Below, in pieces: positions 15,977-24,049 of a stretch of 64,000 bases of DNA. The DNA is from Dactylosporangium siamense (GTDB taxonomy: Bacteria; Actinomycetota; Actinomycetes; Mycobacteriales; Micromonosporaceae). The notes under the pieces were generated by a model. That model did not search any database. It was not told the DNA's origin and saw nothing but the letters and a program-made list of their open reading frames with translations. The stretch is from positions 62,001 to 126,000 of the forward strand of contig NZ_BONQ01000083.1 of the NCBI RefSeq assembly GCF_016862795.1, read 5' to 3'. Each line of letters starts with the position of its first letter. Positions within the stretch are counted from its first letter, which is position 1. The position numbers were made by a program, and so were the translations under genes.

Positions 15977-16990
15977 TCAGACGGCCGCCGTCTCGGGCAG
16001 CCGCCCGGCGGAGGCCGGCTCAGCCGCGGCGGGGCGGCGCGAGGTGCGCACCGCCGCCAGGCCGGCGAGGGCCAGGCCGAAGACCGCCCAGCCGAGCAGC
16101 ACCCAGACGTGCGACGCGGCCGCGTGACCGTCGAAGAACGCCGTGCTGCGCAGCAGCGAGCCCGCCGCGCCCGGGGGAAGGAACTGGCCGAACGTGCCCC
16201 AGCCCGACGGCAGCATCTGCGGGGCGCTGGTCAGCCCCGACAGCGGGTTTCCCAGCAGCATCATGGTCGCCGCCCCCAGGCCCAGACCGGCCGCGCCGAG
16301 CAGGGACTCCAGGCCGAGGATGGTCAGGGCGGTGGCGGCGATGCCGAGGGCGACGGCGCCGGCGTTGAGCCAGTAGGAGCCCTCGATCGAGCCGAGCCAG
16401 AACTGCAGGATCGCGGTGAGGGCGAGGGCGCCGGTGACGGAGAAGGCGAGCGCCCCGGCGAGGCGGCGGGCGAGCCCGACGACGAGGCTGGTGAGCAGGC
16501 CGGCGGCGGCGATCCCGCCGAGGACGAGCGGCAGCGCGCCGGCGGCCAGGCCGGAGCCGCGCGGGTCGTCGGCGGGCAGCGGGACCAGATCGCGGACCGG
16601 CACGGCGGGCTCGGCGCCACCCAGGGCCTGGGCCACCTGCTGGAGGGCCTGCGCGACGACGGGGCTGGCGGCGGAGGCGATGATCAGCTGCGGGTGACCG
16701 CTGGAGACGTCGATCGCGCCGTACACCTCGCGGTCGAGGATGAGCCGCTCCGCCGCGGCGGTGCCGTCCACGATGGTGACGTCGAACGTGCCGGGCCGTT
16801 TCGCCGACAGCTGCTGGGCGATCTGCGCGGTGGCGGCGGGCGGCCCGGCGACGGCGATCGGGATGTCGTGGACGCTCGACCGGGTCGCCGGCCAGGCGAA
16901 CGCGATCATGATGAGGCTGAGCAGGGCGGTCAACAGGAGCACGATCGCGCCGACGCGGGACCAGGGCGACCGAGGTGCGGTGGGTGCCAT
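15977..16990 (-). CDS. Multi-pass membrane protein, ABC-2/Pip-like permease
   Basis: The 337-aa protein has one N-terminal membrane helix, an extracytoplasmic domain of about 130 residues (residues 35-170, including VDGTAAAERLILDREVYGAI), and five or six C-terminal membrane helices. This layout matches phage-infection-protein/DUF3533-like or ABC-2 permease families, which are commonly controlled by TetR repressors. Two TetR-type boxes lie directly upstream, but no TetR gene is in the window. The ATG at 16990 has an AGGAGA ribosome site. Confidence 0.75.
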   Translation of the reverse strand: MAPTAPRSPWSRVGAIVLLLTALLSLIMIAFAWPATRSSVHDIPIAVAGPPAATAQIAQQLSAKRPGTFDVTIVDGTAAAERLILDREVYGAIDVSSGHPQLIIASAASPVVAQALQQVAQALGGAEPAVPVRDLVPLPADDPRGSGLAAGALPLVLGGIAAAGLLTSLVVGLARRLAGALAFSVTGALALTAILQFWLGSIEGSYWLNAGAVALGIAATALTILGLESLLGAAGLGLGAATMMLLGNPLSGLTSAPQMLPSGWGTFGQFLPPGAAGSLLRSTAFFDGHAAASHVWVLLGWAVFGLALAGLAAVRTSRRPAAAEPASAGRLPETAAV

Positions 16991-17007
16991 CGGAAGTCTC
17001 CTAAAAG

Positions 17008-17075
17008 GAACGTTCATTCGCTTACCGTCGAGCATGCCCCCGGCCGGGCAACGAGTCAAGAACGAGCGTTCGCTT
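17008..17075 (-). promoter_or_regulatory. Two TetR-type operator copies
   Basis: GAACGTTCATTCGCTT (17008-17023) and GAACGAGCGTTCGCTT (17060-17075) agree at 13 of 16 positions. The second contains the perfect inverted repeat GAACG-AG-CGTTC. The first lies 18 bases upstream of the membrane protein start; the second overlaps the last codons of the sensor kinase gene. The form is typical of TetR-family operators. Confidence 0.6.
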
Positions 17076-19089
17076 TGACGGCGTGGGCTACCTCACGGCG
17101 GGTCGCCTTCGGCAGCGTGAACACGAACCGGGAGCCGCCGTCCGGGTTGTCGGTCGCGGTGATCGAGCCGCCGTGCCGCTCCACGATCCGCTTGCAGATC
17201 GCCAGGCCGAGGCCAGTGCCGGCGTAGCCACCGGAGCGGTGCGCCCGGTGGAAGTTGTTGAAGATCGCCTCGTGCTGCCCGGCGGGAATGCCGATGCCGT
17301 TGTCGGTGATCTCGACCCGGACCAGGTCGCCCTCGACGCGCACCGAGCAGATCTCGATCCGCGGGACGACCCCGGGCGCGGTGTACTTCACCGCGTTGCC
17401 GATCAGGTTGTCGACCAGCTGCCGCAGCAGCACCGGGTCGGCGTGCACGTCGTGCAGCCGGCCGAGCGTGAACAGCGGCGCGGTCGCGGCACCCGCCAGG
17501 TCGGCGCGGGCCGTGGTCACGTCCACGACCAGGTCCCGCAACCGGACGTCGACCGGCGCGATGACAGCGTTGCGGGTGGTGGTGTACGCGAGCAGATCGT
17601 TGATCAGGTGCCGCATGCGGCCGGAGGCGCGCACGATCCGGCTGAGGCTGTCGGTGGCGTCGCGCTGCGCCGCGGTGTCGGGCATGCCGCGCAACGTGTC
17701 GTCGAGGTTCTCGGCCCAGCCGTCGATGGTGGTCAGCGGGTTGAGCAGGTCGTGCGCCACCACCCCGGCGAAGGCCGCGAGCTCGTCGCGCTGCCGCCGC
17801 TCGGCCGTGACGTCGTGGAACACGACCACGACACCGTCGTCGCCCAGCAGCCGCCGGGCGCTGACGCTCACGATCCGGCCGTCGGGCACGCCGCTGTTGC
17901 GCACCAGCAGCTCCATGTTGTGCACGTCCTCGCCCGCGAGGGCCCGGGTGTGCGCCATGTCCGCGTCCGGCAGCGGGGTGCCGTCCGGATGGAAGAGGCC
18001 GTAGTGGCCGGGGTCGGCGATGGTGCCGGTGCCGCTGGTCACGCCGCCGAGCAGCGCCACCGAGGCGGGGTTGCGCATCGCCCAGGTGCCGTCGGCCCGG
18101 ATCACGGCCACGCCGTCGCTCATCGAGTCGACGATCGTGGTGAGCAGCTGGGCCTGCGCCGCGGCGGCCCGGCCGGTGTCGGTGAGCTGCCGCAGCAGCT
18201 CAGACCGCTCGTCCCGGCCGAGGGCGATCGACAGCCCGACGATGGCGACCATGCCGACGAACGCCTGCGCCACCAGCGCCCGCGCCTGGTGGGACTCGAT
18301 CGTGGCGAACGGCCCGTCGCCGTGCAGCGTGAAGAGCACCGCGACGGCGCCCAGGCACAGATCGTGCAGGACCACGAAGGTGGTGTGCAACCGCAACCCC
18401 GCCCAGACCGTGACCGCGAGCAGCGGAAACGCCAGCGGCAGGCCGTGGTTCACGGCGAAGGCGATGACGTACGCGCTGAGCGAGCACACGATCAGCGCCC
18501 CGTACTCGGCGAGGCGCAGCGGCGAGATCCGCCGCACCTGCCAGCCACCGCGCCAGTGGTGCCCGACCCGCAGCCCGACCGCCGCGATCAGCAGGATGCT
18601 GACCGTGTTGCGGGTGAACCAGACGGCCGCGTCCACCCAGGAGACGTGACCGGACACCAGCCAGACCGCGGGCGGCCCGATCGCCGCGCCGGCGAGCGTG
18701 CCCGCCACCGTGGCGAACAGCAGCCGCCACAGGTCGGTCGCGCGGGACAGCGGCGCGTCGCCGCCGGCGCCCCAGAGCTGCGGGCTGAGCCGGGCGTGCA
18801 CCCGCAGGAACACGGCCACCTGGGTCAGGTTGGCCGCGACGAACCACAGCGCCAGGACCAGCGGGGCGCCGGTCGCCATGTTCACCGCCAGGGTGATGGC
18901 CGCCAGCATCAGCGGATCGGCCCAGCGCAGCCTGGCCCGGCGCTGCATGGAGAACCACAGGACGGTGACCCCCGCCGCCGGCCAGACCAGGCTGAGGCTC
19001 GTGCCGTCCATGATGGTCAGCCGGCCCGCGAACGTGGCCAGCAGGCAGAGCACCGACCAGGCCAGCGTCCGCCCGAGGGAGCCGATCAT
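17056..19089 (-). CDS. MASE1-PAS hybrid-partner sensor histidine kinase
   Basis: The ATG at 19089 (ATGA overlap with the receiver gene) gives 677 residues. The N-terminal 290 residues have eight or so membrane helices with the MASE1 pattern (LTIMDGTSLSLVWPAAGVTV). A PAS domain follows (TTIVDSMSDGVAVIRADG), then HisKA with the H box GVVAHDLLNPLTTI, and HATPase motifs DNLIGNAVKYTAPG, DNGIGIP and GTGLGLAICKRIVERHGG. It should autophosphorylate on His and pass phosphate to the coupled receiver protein. MASE1 ligands are unknown. Confidence 0.9.
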   Translation of the reverse strand: MIGSLGRTLAWSVLCLLATFAGRLTIMDGTSLSLVWPAAGVTVLWFSMQRRARLRWADPLMLAAITLAVNMATGAPLVLALWFVAANLTQVAVFLRVHARLSPQLWGAGGDAPLSRATDLWRLLFATVAGTLAGAAIGPPAVWLVSGHVSWVDAAVWFTRNTVSILLIAAVGLRVGHHWRGGWQVRRISPLRLAEYGALIVCSLSAYVIAFAVNHGLPLAFPLLAVTVWAGLRLHTTFVVLHDLCLGAVAVLFTLHGDGPFATIESHQARALVAQAFVGMVAIVGLSIALGRDERSELLRQLTDTGRAAAAQAQLLTTIVDSMSDGVAVIRADGTWAMRNPASVALLGGVTSGTGTIADPGHYGLFHPDGTPLPDADMAHTRALAGEDVHNMELLVRNSGVPDGRIVSVSARRLLGDDGVVVVFHDVTAERRQRDELAAFAGVVAHDLLNPLTTIDGWAENLDDTLRGMPDTAAQRDATDSLSRIVRASGRMRHLINDLLAYTTTRNAVIAPVDVRLRDLVVDVTTARADLAGAATAPLFTLGRLHDVHADPVLLRQLVDNLIGNAVKYTAPGVVPRIEICSVRVEGDLVRVEITDNGIGIPAGQHEAIFNNFHRAHRSGGYAGTGLGLAICKRIVERHGGSITATDNPDGGSRFVFTLPKATRREVAHAVKANARS

Positions 19090-19448
19090 CCGGGCACCAG
19101 CACCATGTCGAGCGCGGTCCGGAGGCTCTCCGTCGTGAAGGGTTTGCGCAGGTACAGCGCGCCGGTGTCGCGCACGCGCGCGACGACCGCCCCGTCCCAC
19201 AGCACCGTCAGGAACATGGCCGGCAGGTCGGCCCGCTGCTCCCGCAACCGGAGCAGCAGGTCGATGCCGTCCATGCCGGGCAGGTCGACGTCGAGGATCG
19301 CGCCGTCCGGCAACCCGTGCCGCGCGACCTGCTCCAGTGCCGCATCGCCGCTGCCGGCGGCGAGGACCTCGTGCCCGTCGGCACGCAGGCGTTTCACGAT
19401 CAGTTCAAGGACGTCCTGCTCGTCGTCAACGACCAGAATCCGCGCCAT
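19086..19448 (-). CDS. CheY-like receiver-only response regulator
   Basis: This 120-aa receiver has the acidic pair in ILVVDDEQD, the phospho-Asp in AILDVDLPGMDG, a Thr in FLTVLWD and the Lys in LYLRKPFTTE. It has no output domain. It is translationally coupled to the following MASE1-PAS kinase, which is its likely partner. Confidence 0.88.
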   Translation of the reverse strand: MARILVVDDEQDVLELIVKRLRADGHEVLAAGSGDAALEQVARHGLPDGAILDVDLPGMDGIDLLLRLREQRADLPAMFLTVLWDGAVVARVRDTGALYLRKPFTTESLRTALDMVLVPG

Positions 19449-19454
19449 ACCGGC

Positions 19455-19490
19455 CCCCTGCCTGTCACCGTGATGATCGACAGGCAGGGG
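19455..19490 (-). terminator. Stem-loop terminator
   Basis: Arms CCCCTGCCTGTC (19455-19466) and GACAGGCAGGGG (19479-19490) are perfectly complementary with a 12-base loop. It lies between the DUF2637 gene stop and the receiver gene start on the minus strand, separating the two transcripts. Confidence 0.75.
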
Positions 19491-19503
19491 AGAGTGTTGA
19501 GCA

Positions 19504-20853
19504 TCAGCGCTTGGTCGGGATCACATCTTGCAGGTGGCGGCCGTTGACCGAGGCGCGGCGGCCGGCGTCGACCTCACGCTTCCATGTCCGCACGTAGTTG
19601 GAGGCGGTCAGCCGCTCCACGTCGTTGAGCTCGAGCAGGTCACCGACGAACGAGGTCAGTGCCATCGTGTCGCGAGGGTCGTTGTCCGGCACGTGCTCGT
19701 GCAGCGCGGCGTGCACCTGGCTGCGCAGCGAGCCCTCACGGATCGCCCGGCTCGGGGTCAGCGTCGGCTCGTCGCCGAGATCCGGTGTGACCACCTTCGA
19801 CTGGCCCCGGGCCCGGCGCGGGGCCGGCGGCGGCAGGATCTCGGCGATCTCGCCCCGCCACTCGCCCAGCGGCGAGACGGCCGGCGGCTCGGGAGTGGCG
19901 GGAACGGCCACCTCAGCGGGCCCGGCGGCCACAGCAGGCGCTGGGGGCGCACCAGGCGCAACGGGAACGTCAGCCACCTCCGGCAGCGTCAGTTGCTCCT
20001 CAGCCGGCACCGATTCCGCATCGGTGATGGCCGGCCGGCGCGCCGGCTCGTCGACCACGGAGATGATCCGCGCGTCGGATGCCAGGCGGGCCGGGGACAG
20101 GTCCGCGGCGATGAGCGCGGTGAGGCCGTCGTAGTCGGCACCGTCGGCGAGCCGCACGGCGATCTCGTCCAGGTCGTAGACGGCGACCGCGATGTCGGCC
20201 GTCGTCGGGTCGACCGCGGCGCGGATCTTGCGGTGCAGCACCTTGGCGATCGCCTTGGTCCGCACCTCCTTGCGCTTCTCGGCGCGCGCCGCCGCGAGGG
20301 AGGTGTAGAGCCCGAGCCGGTCGTCGGCCTTCGCCAGGTTCTTGGCCCGCAGGGTCAGCCACGGGTGCCGGATCCAGTGCCCGACCATCTCGTAGGCGGG
20401 CGTGGTCGGCGGCAGGTCGCCGGTGGCCCGCAGCCGGTCGCGGCGCTGGTTCTCCGTGTGCATCAGCCACACCAGGTAACCCAGCAACGACATGCCGGCG
20501 AAGAAGCCGGCGAGCAGCTTGTTGTCGTGCGCCAGCCAGTTGAAGGCGACGGCGAAGCCGGCGATGGCCGCGGACAGCACCCGCGAGGCCGTCGCCCGCT
20601 CACCCAGCCGGCGCCGGACGTCGGCGTTGGCCAGGACCACGATGCCGCCCAGCTCCAGCGCGCCGACCGCGGGGATGGCCCACAGGAGCGGGATGCCGAG
20701 CGCCTCGACCGCGCCGGACACCTGCCCGGCGAGGGCGACCAGCAGCACCACGAAGTAGAAGAGCTGGCGCATGTATGAGGTGCGGCGGACCGTGCGTTGC
20801 AGGTCGGCGTCGAGTTCGACAATTCCAGGTCGCTTACTGCCCGGCGAAGTCAC
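19504..20853 (-). CDS. DUF2637-type (SpdB-like) membrane protein
   Basis: The 449-aa protein starts on a GTG overlapping the upstream gene stop. Residues 30-140 hold four membrane helices (QLFYFVVLLVALAGQVSGAV, IPAVGALELGGIVVLANAD, LAGFFAGMSLLGYLVWLM) in the DUF2637 pattern. A charged cytoplasmic region, a Pro/Ala linker (about 280-350) and a C-terminal helical domain (SNYVRTWKREVDAGR) follow. DUF2637/Spd proteins are known from actinomycete conjugative elements and also as chromosomal stand-alone genes. No integrase, replication or transfer gene is nearby, so this is probably a domesticated or remnant pair with the preceding small gene. Confidence 0.75.
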   Translation of the reverse strand: MTSPGSKRPGIVELDADLQRTVRRTSYMRQLFYFVVLLVALAGQVSGAVEALGIPLLWAIPAVGALELGGIVVLANADVRRRLGERATASRVLSAAIAGFAVAFNWLAHDNKLLAGFFAGMSLLGYLVWLMHTENQRRDRLRATGDLPPTTPAYEMVGHWIRHPWLTLRAKNLAKADDRLGLYTSLAAARAEKRKEVRTKAIAKVLHRKIRAAVDPTTADIAVAVYDLDEIAVRLADGADYDGLTALIAADLSPARLASDARIISVVDEPARRPAITDAESVPAEEQLTLPEVADVPVAPGAPPAPAVAAGPAEVAVPATPEPPAVSPLGEWRGEIAEILPPPAPRRARGQSKVVTPDLGDEPTLTPSRAIREGSLRSQVHAALHEHVPDNDPRDTMALTSFVGDLLELNDVERLTASNYVRTWKREVDAGRRASVNGRHLQDVIPTKR

Positions 20854-21071
20854 CGGCTTCTCCTGTCATCCGTTGCGGGCAGCGGGTAGCCCCGCGCCGC
20901 GAGGAACTCGGCCAGCGCGAGGTCCACGGAGCTCTGCACCGTGGTGTTGTGGTCTTCGACGAAGCGCTGGAGCATCTGCTCGATCTCCACCCGGACCCGC
21001 GTGTTGAGCTGCACACGCTCGAATCGCGGTCGCTGCGGCGGCATCGCCACCGCGTTCTCTGTCGTTTCCAA
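20850..21071 (-). CDS. Small ribbon-helix-helix-like DNA-binding protein
   Basis: A 73-aa protein with a short beta-like strand (FERVQLNTRVRVEIEQML) followed by two helices (VQSSVDLALAEFLAARG), the layout of CopG/Arc repressors. It is coupled by GTGA to the DUF2637 gene. A 9-bp-arm inverted repeat of GCTAGC type lies immediately upstream of its start and is its likely autoregulatory operator. Confidence 0.65.
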   Translation of the reverse strand: METTENAVAMPPQRPRFERVQLNTRVRVEIEQMLQRFVEDHNTTVQSSVDLALAEFLAARGYPLPATDDRRSR

Positions 21072-21082
21072 CCCACACTCCT

Positions 21083-21114
21083 GCTAGCCGTTTGCTAGCG
21101 GGGACGCTAGCAAA
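21083..21114 (-). promoter_or_regulatory. Triple GCTAGC operator
   Basis: TTTGCTAGC (21091-21099) and GCTAGCAAA (21106-21114) form a perfect inverted repeat, with a third GCTAGC at 21083-21088, 12 bases before the ribbon-helix-helix gene start. RHH dimers bind arrays of short repeats, so autoregulation is likely. A TTGACG (21125-21120, minus strand) could be the -35 box. Confidence 0.6.
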
Positions 21115-21130
21115 GGAAGCGTCAATGTCC

Positions 21131-22354
21131 TCAATCGACGCGCCGGGCCAGCGCCACCGCGGTCACCAATGCGGCGAGCAGCCCGCCGGCGCCGGCCACG
21201 ATCAGGGTCGTCGGCGCGTCGGTGGCGTCCAGCAGCAGGCCACCGAGCACGTAGGACAGCGCGGCGGACGCGCCCACCGCGCCGTACAGGTTGGCGAAGA
21301 CCCGGCCCAGCAGTGCGTCCGGGACGAGCCGTTGCAGCAGCGTGTTGCTCGCCACATCGATCGCGGCGATGCCGAGCCCGCGCCCCGCCTGCATCGCGAA
21401 CACCGCCGCCACGGCCCAGGTGACGTGCGCGAACGCCCCGGTGAGCAGGTTACCGGCCGAGCTGACCGCGAAGCCCGCGACCAGCAGCACGGTCATCCCA
21501 AGGTGGTTGCCGGCCTTCGACAGCAGCGCATAGCCGGCGGTGAGGCCGAAGCCGACCGCGCCGAGCAGCAGCGCCGCGACCGAGTCGTTGGTGTGCAGGC
21601 CCTCCTTGGCCAGCACGACGAGCGCGACGTCGTCGACGCCGGTGCACAGCACGACCGCGCAGAAGCCGAGCGCGATGATCCGCACCGTGCGGTGCCGCGC
21701 CAGGTATCCCAGTCCGGTGCGGGCGCCCTTCCACAGCGACTCGACCTCCGCCTTTTCCACCGGCGCCAGGTGCGGCAGCCCGGTCAGGAGCGCGGCGGAC
21801 ACGACGAACGACGCCGCGTCGACGGCGAGCACGCCCCGCGTCCCCAGGCCCGGCAGCAGGGCCGCGGCCAGCAATGGTCCCGCCAGCTCGGCGATGTTGG
21901 TGACCAGACCCAGCCGGGCGTTGCCGGCGACGAGACCCTCCGGCGGCACCAGCGACGGCACGGCGGCCCGCGACGCCGGCTGGAAGACCTGCCCCGCGAC
22001 GGCCCGGGCGGCGACCAGCACCAGCAGCAGCCACACCGGGGGCAGGGACAGCGCGATGACCAGGACTGCGAGGGCCTGCACCAGCTCGCAGCCGATCATC
22101 AGCCGGCGCCGGTCGAACCGGTCGGCGAGGGCTCCCGCGAACGGCGCGACGAGCGACGGCACGAAGTCCCCGGCGAGCAGCAGCGCGGCGACCGCGAGGG
22201 CCTGGCCGGTCGACGTGGCGACGTGCAGCATCAGCGCGACCATGCTGAGGGTGTCGCCGGCGTACGAGATGGCGCGTGCCCCCAGAAGCATCCGGAAGCC
22301 CCTCGGGGTTGTCTCGGGGTCGCTCCCTGATGTGCCGCTTATCCGCTCAGCCAT
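21131..22354 (-). CDS. MFS transporter (MFS_3/EntS-like)
   Basis: This 407-aa protein has about 12 membrane helices and the MFS loop motif FAGALADRFDRRRLM. It resembles the EntS/MFS_3 exporter group. ATG 22354 is used (a GTG at 22366 is in frame). The start is only 12 bases from the divergent DedA start, so each promoter must lie within the other gene. Substrate unknown; many relatives are drug or siderophore exporters. Confidence 0.85.
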   Translation of the reverse strand: MAERISGTSGSDPETTPRGFRMLLGARAISYAGDTLSMVALMLHVATSTGQALAVAALLLAGDFVPSLVAPFAGALADRFDRRRLMIGCELVQALAVLVIALSLPPVWLLLVLVAARAVAGQVFQPASRAAVPSLVPPEGLVAGNARLGLVTNIAELAGPLLAAALLPGLGTRGVLAVDAASFVVSAALLTGLPHLAPVEKAEVESLWKGARTGLGYLARHRTVRIIALGFCAVVLCTGVDDVALVVLAKEGLHTNDSVAALLLGAVGFGLTAGYALLSKAGNHLGMTVLLVAGFAVSSAGNLLTGAFAHVTWAVAAVFAMQAGRGLGIAAIDVASNTLLQRLVPDALLGRVFANLYGAVGASAALSYVLGGLLLDATDAPTTLIVAGAGGLLAALVTAVALARRVD

Positions 22355-22359
22355 ACCGT
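22354..22359 (+). promoter_or_regulatory. Leaderless -10 box for the DedA gene
   Basis: TACCGT ends 7 bases before the ATG at 22367, placing the transcript start on the start codon. There is no ribosome site. Confidence 0.6.
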
Positions 22360-22366
22360 CATCCAC

Positions 22367-22963
22367 ATGACCGAGTGGCTCGAACCGCTGTACAGCCTTC
22401 CCGCCGCCCTGCTGGGGCTGGCGCTGGGGCTCGTCATGCTGCTCGACTCCATCCCGCTGCTCGGCATCCTCATCCCGGCCGATGTCGCCATCCTCACCAC
22501 GGCCGGCGCCACCGATCCGTTCAGCAGCCTGGGCTGGATCATCGCAGGGTGCCTGGCCGGCTGGTCACTGAGTTTCTTCGTCGGCTGGACCTTCGGCCAG
22601 CGGCTGCGGCAGGGCCGGTTCGGCCGCTGGATCGGCGAGGACCGCTGGGCGAAGGCGGACCACGTGGTCCGCACCGGCGGCGCCCGGATCCTGGTCACGG
22701 CGCCGTTCCTGCCGTTCCTCAACACCCTGGTGCCGCTCGCCGCGGGCGGGCTGCGGATGCCCTACCTGCGGTTCCTGCGCTCCGCCGTGCTCGGCTCGGC
22801 CCTGTGGGGCGGGCTCTACGTGGGGCTGGGCGTCGCCGCCTCCCGCCTGTCGGGCCTGCTCCCGACCGGTAGCCTGACCACGGTCGCGACGGTCGGCCTG
22901 GGGTGTGCGTTCGGGTGGGTGGCGCTGTTCACGACCCGGCGCATGGCTACGGTCAGTAACTGA
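22367..22963 (+). CDS. DedA-family membrane protein
   Basis: This 198-aa protein has the DedA/VTT pattern: a re-entrant region (SIPLLGILIPADVAILTTAG) with a conserved acidic Asp, then GWTFGQRLRQG, the Arg motif FLPFLNTLVPLAAGG, and C-terminal helices. DedA proteins act in membrane lipid (undecaprenyl phosphate or phospholipid) translocation and envelope homeostasis. The gene seems leaderless. Confidence 0.82.
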   Translation: MTEWLEPLYSLPAALLGLALGLVMLLDSIPLLGILIPADVAILTTAGATDPFSSLGWIIAGCLAGWSLSFFVGWTFGQRLRQGRFGRWIGEDRWAKADHVVRTGGARILVTAPFLPFLNTLVPLAAGGLRMPYLRFLRSAVLGSALWGGLYVGLGVAASRLSGLLPTGSLTTVATVGLGCAFGWVALFTTRRMATVSN

Positions 22964-23041
22964 CCGTACGCGTTCTCGGTCCTGTGCTTCCGGAGGGCAG
23001 TCGGTAATCTGACGGCTGACCAGCCCGCGGAAGGGACACCG

Positions 23042-24049
23042 TTGCGGAAGCGCATCATCGCCTCGCTCCTCGTGGCGCTCGTCATGATCGGTGCCTGGGG
23101 GGTGCCGGCCGGCGCGGCGCCGGGCGACCCGACCGCCGCACCCGATGAGGGCACCGCCAACATGACCCTCGGTGAGCTGCTGGACAAGGCCAACGGCGAC
23201 TTCCTGGACGCCCAGGGCATCCTCGAGGTCTCCAAGAAACGCCAGGCGGAGCTCACCGCGCAGGTCGACTCGATGCAGCGCGAGCTCGACGTGATCCTCG
23301 GCGAGGTCAACGTCATCGCGGGCGCCGCCTACCGCACCGGCGGGGTGCGCACCGCCGCCGCGCTGCTGCAGAGCGACTCCACCGAGTCGTTCATGGAGCG
23401 CACGATGATGGTCAACACGATCGCCCGCTACAACGACCGCCAGATCGGGCGGCTCACGAAGCTGCAGAAGGATCTCGGCGAGGCGAAGAAGGCCGTCGAC
23501 GCGGAGGTCGCGCAGCAGCAGGCGCAGACCGACGTCATGGCGAAGAAGAAGAAGGACGCCGAGACCGCCCTGGTGAAGATGGGCGGCCGGGCCAACGGCT
23601 ACGTCAACGCCAACTCACCGCTGGCCACCCCGGCCCCACGCAACGCCAACGGCTCGTGGCCGAAAGAGAACTGCATCATCGACGACCCGACCACGACCGG
23701 CTGCATCACCCCGCGCACCCTGCACGCGGCGAAGGAGGCCCAGAAGGCCGGCTTCACCCGCTACTACTCGTGCTACCGGCCCTCCGGCCCGTATGAGCAT
23801 CCGAAGGGCCGGGCGTGCGACTTCGCCGCCGCGGCCAACGGCTTCGGCGGCGTGGCGACCGGCGGGGACAAGACCTACGGCGGCAACCTGGCCGCGTTCT
23901 TCGTCCGCAACGCGAGCGCGCTCGGCGTGCTCTACGTCATCTGGTTCCGGCAGGTGTGGACCCCGGCGGCCGGCTGGCACTCCTACAGCGGCGGCAACGG
24001 CGACCCGTCCAGCGACCACACCAACCACGTCCATCTCTCCCTGTACTAG
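23042..24049 (+). CDS. Secreted coiled-coil protein with M15/VanY-like peptidase domain
   Basis: A TTG start with AAGGGA ribosome site gives 335 residues. A signal peptide (IIASLLVALVMIGAWGVPAGA) is followed by a long coiled coil (about 40-180; KKRQAELTAQVDSMQRELD), as in NlpC/P60-associated and RipA-like proteins. The C-terminal domain (about 215-335) has HPKGRACDF, the VanY-type zinc His...Asp pair, and HTNHVHLSLY with the last His ligand. It should act on peptidoglycan stem peptides or be a cell-wall binding relative. A TAATCT -10 box lies at about 23006. It overlaps the convergent ilvE stop by 4 bases. Confidence 0.8.
   Translation: MRKRIIASLLVALVMIGAWGVPAGAAPGDPTAAPDEGTANMTLGELLDKANGDFLDAQGILEVSKKRQAELTAQVDSMQRELDVILGEVNVIAGAAYRTGGVRTAAALLQSDSTESFMERTMMVNTIARYNDRQIGRLTKLQKDLGEAKKAVDAEVAQQQAQTDVMAKKKKDAETALVKMGGRANGYVNANSPLATPAPRNANGSWPKENCIIDDPTTTGCITPRTLHAAKEAQKAGFTRYYSCYRPSGPYEHPKGRACDFAAAANGFGGVATGGDKTYGGNLAAFFVRNASALGVLYVIWFRQVWTPAAGWHSYSGGNGDPSSDHTNHVHLSLY

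Noticed and set aside
19504-21071. Integrated conjugative element around the DUF2637 gene
   Set aside because: No integrase, excisionase, replication or transfer gene, no tRNA and no att-like direct repeats were seen.
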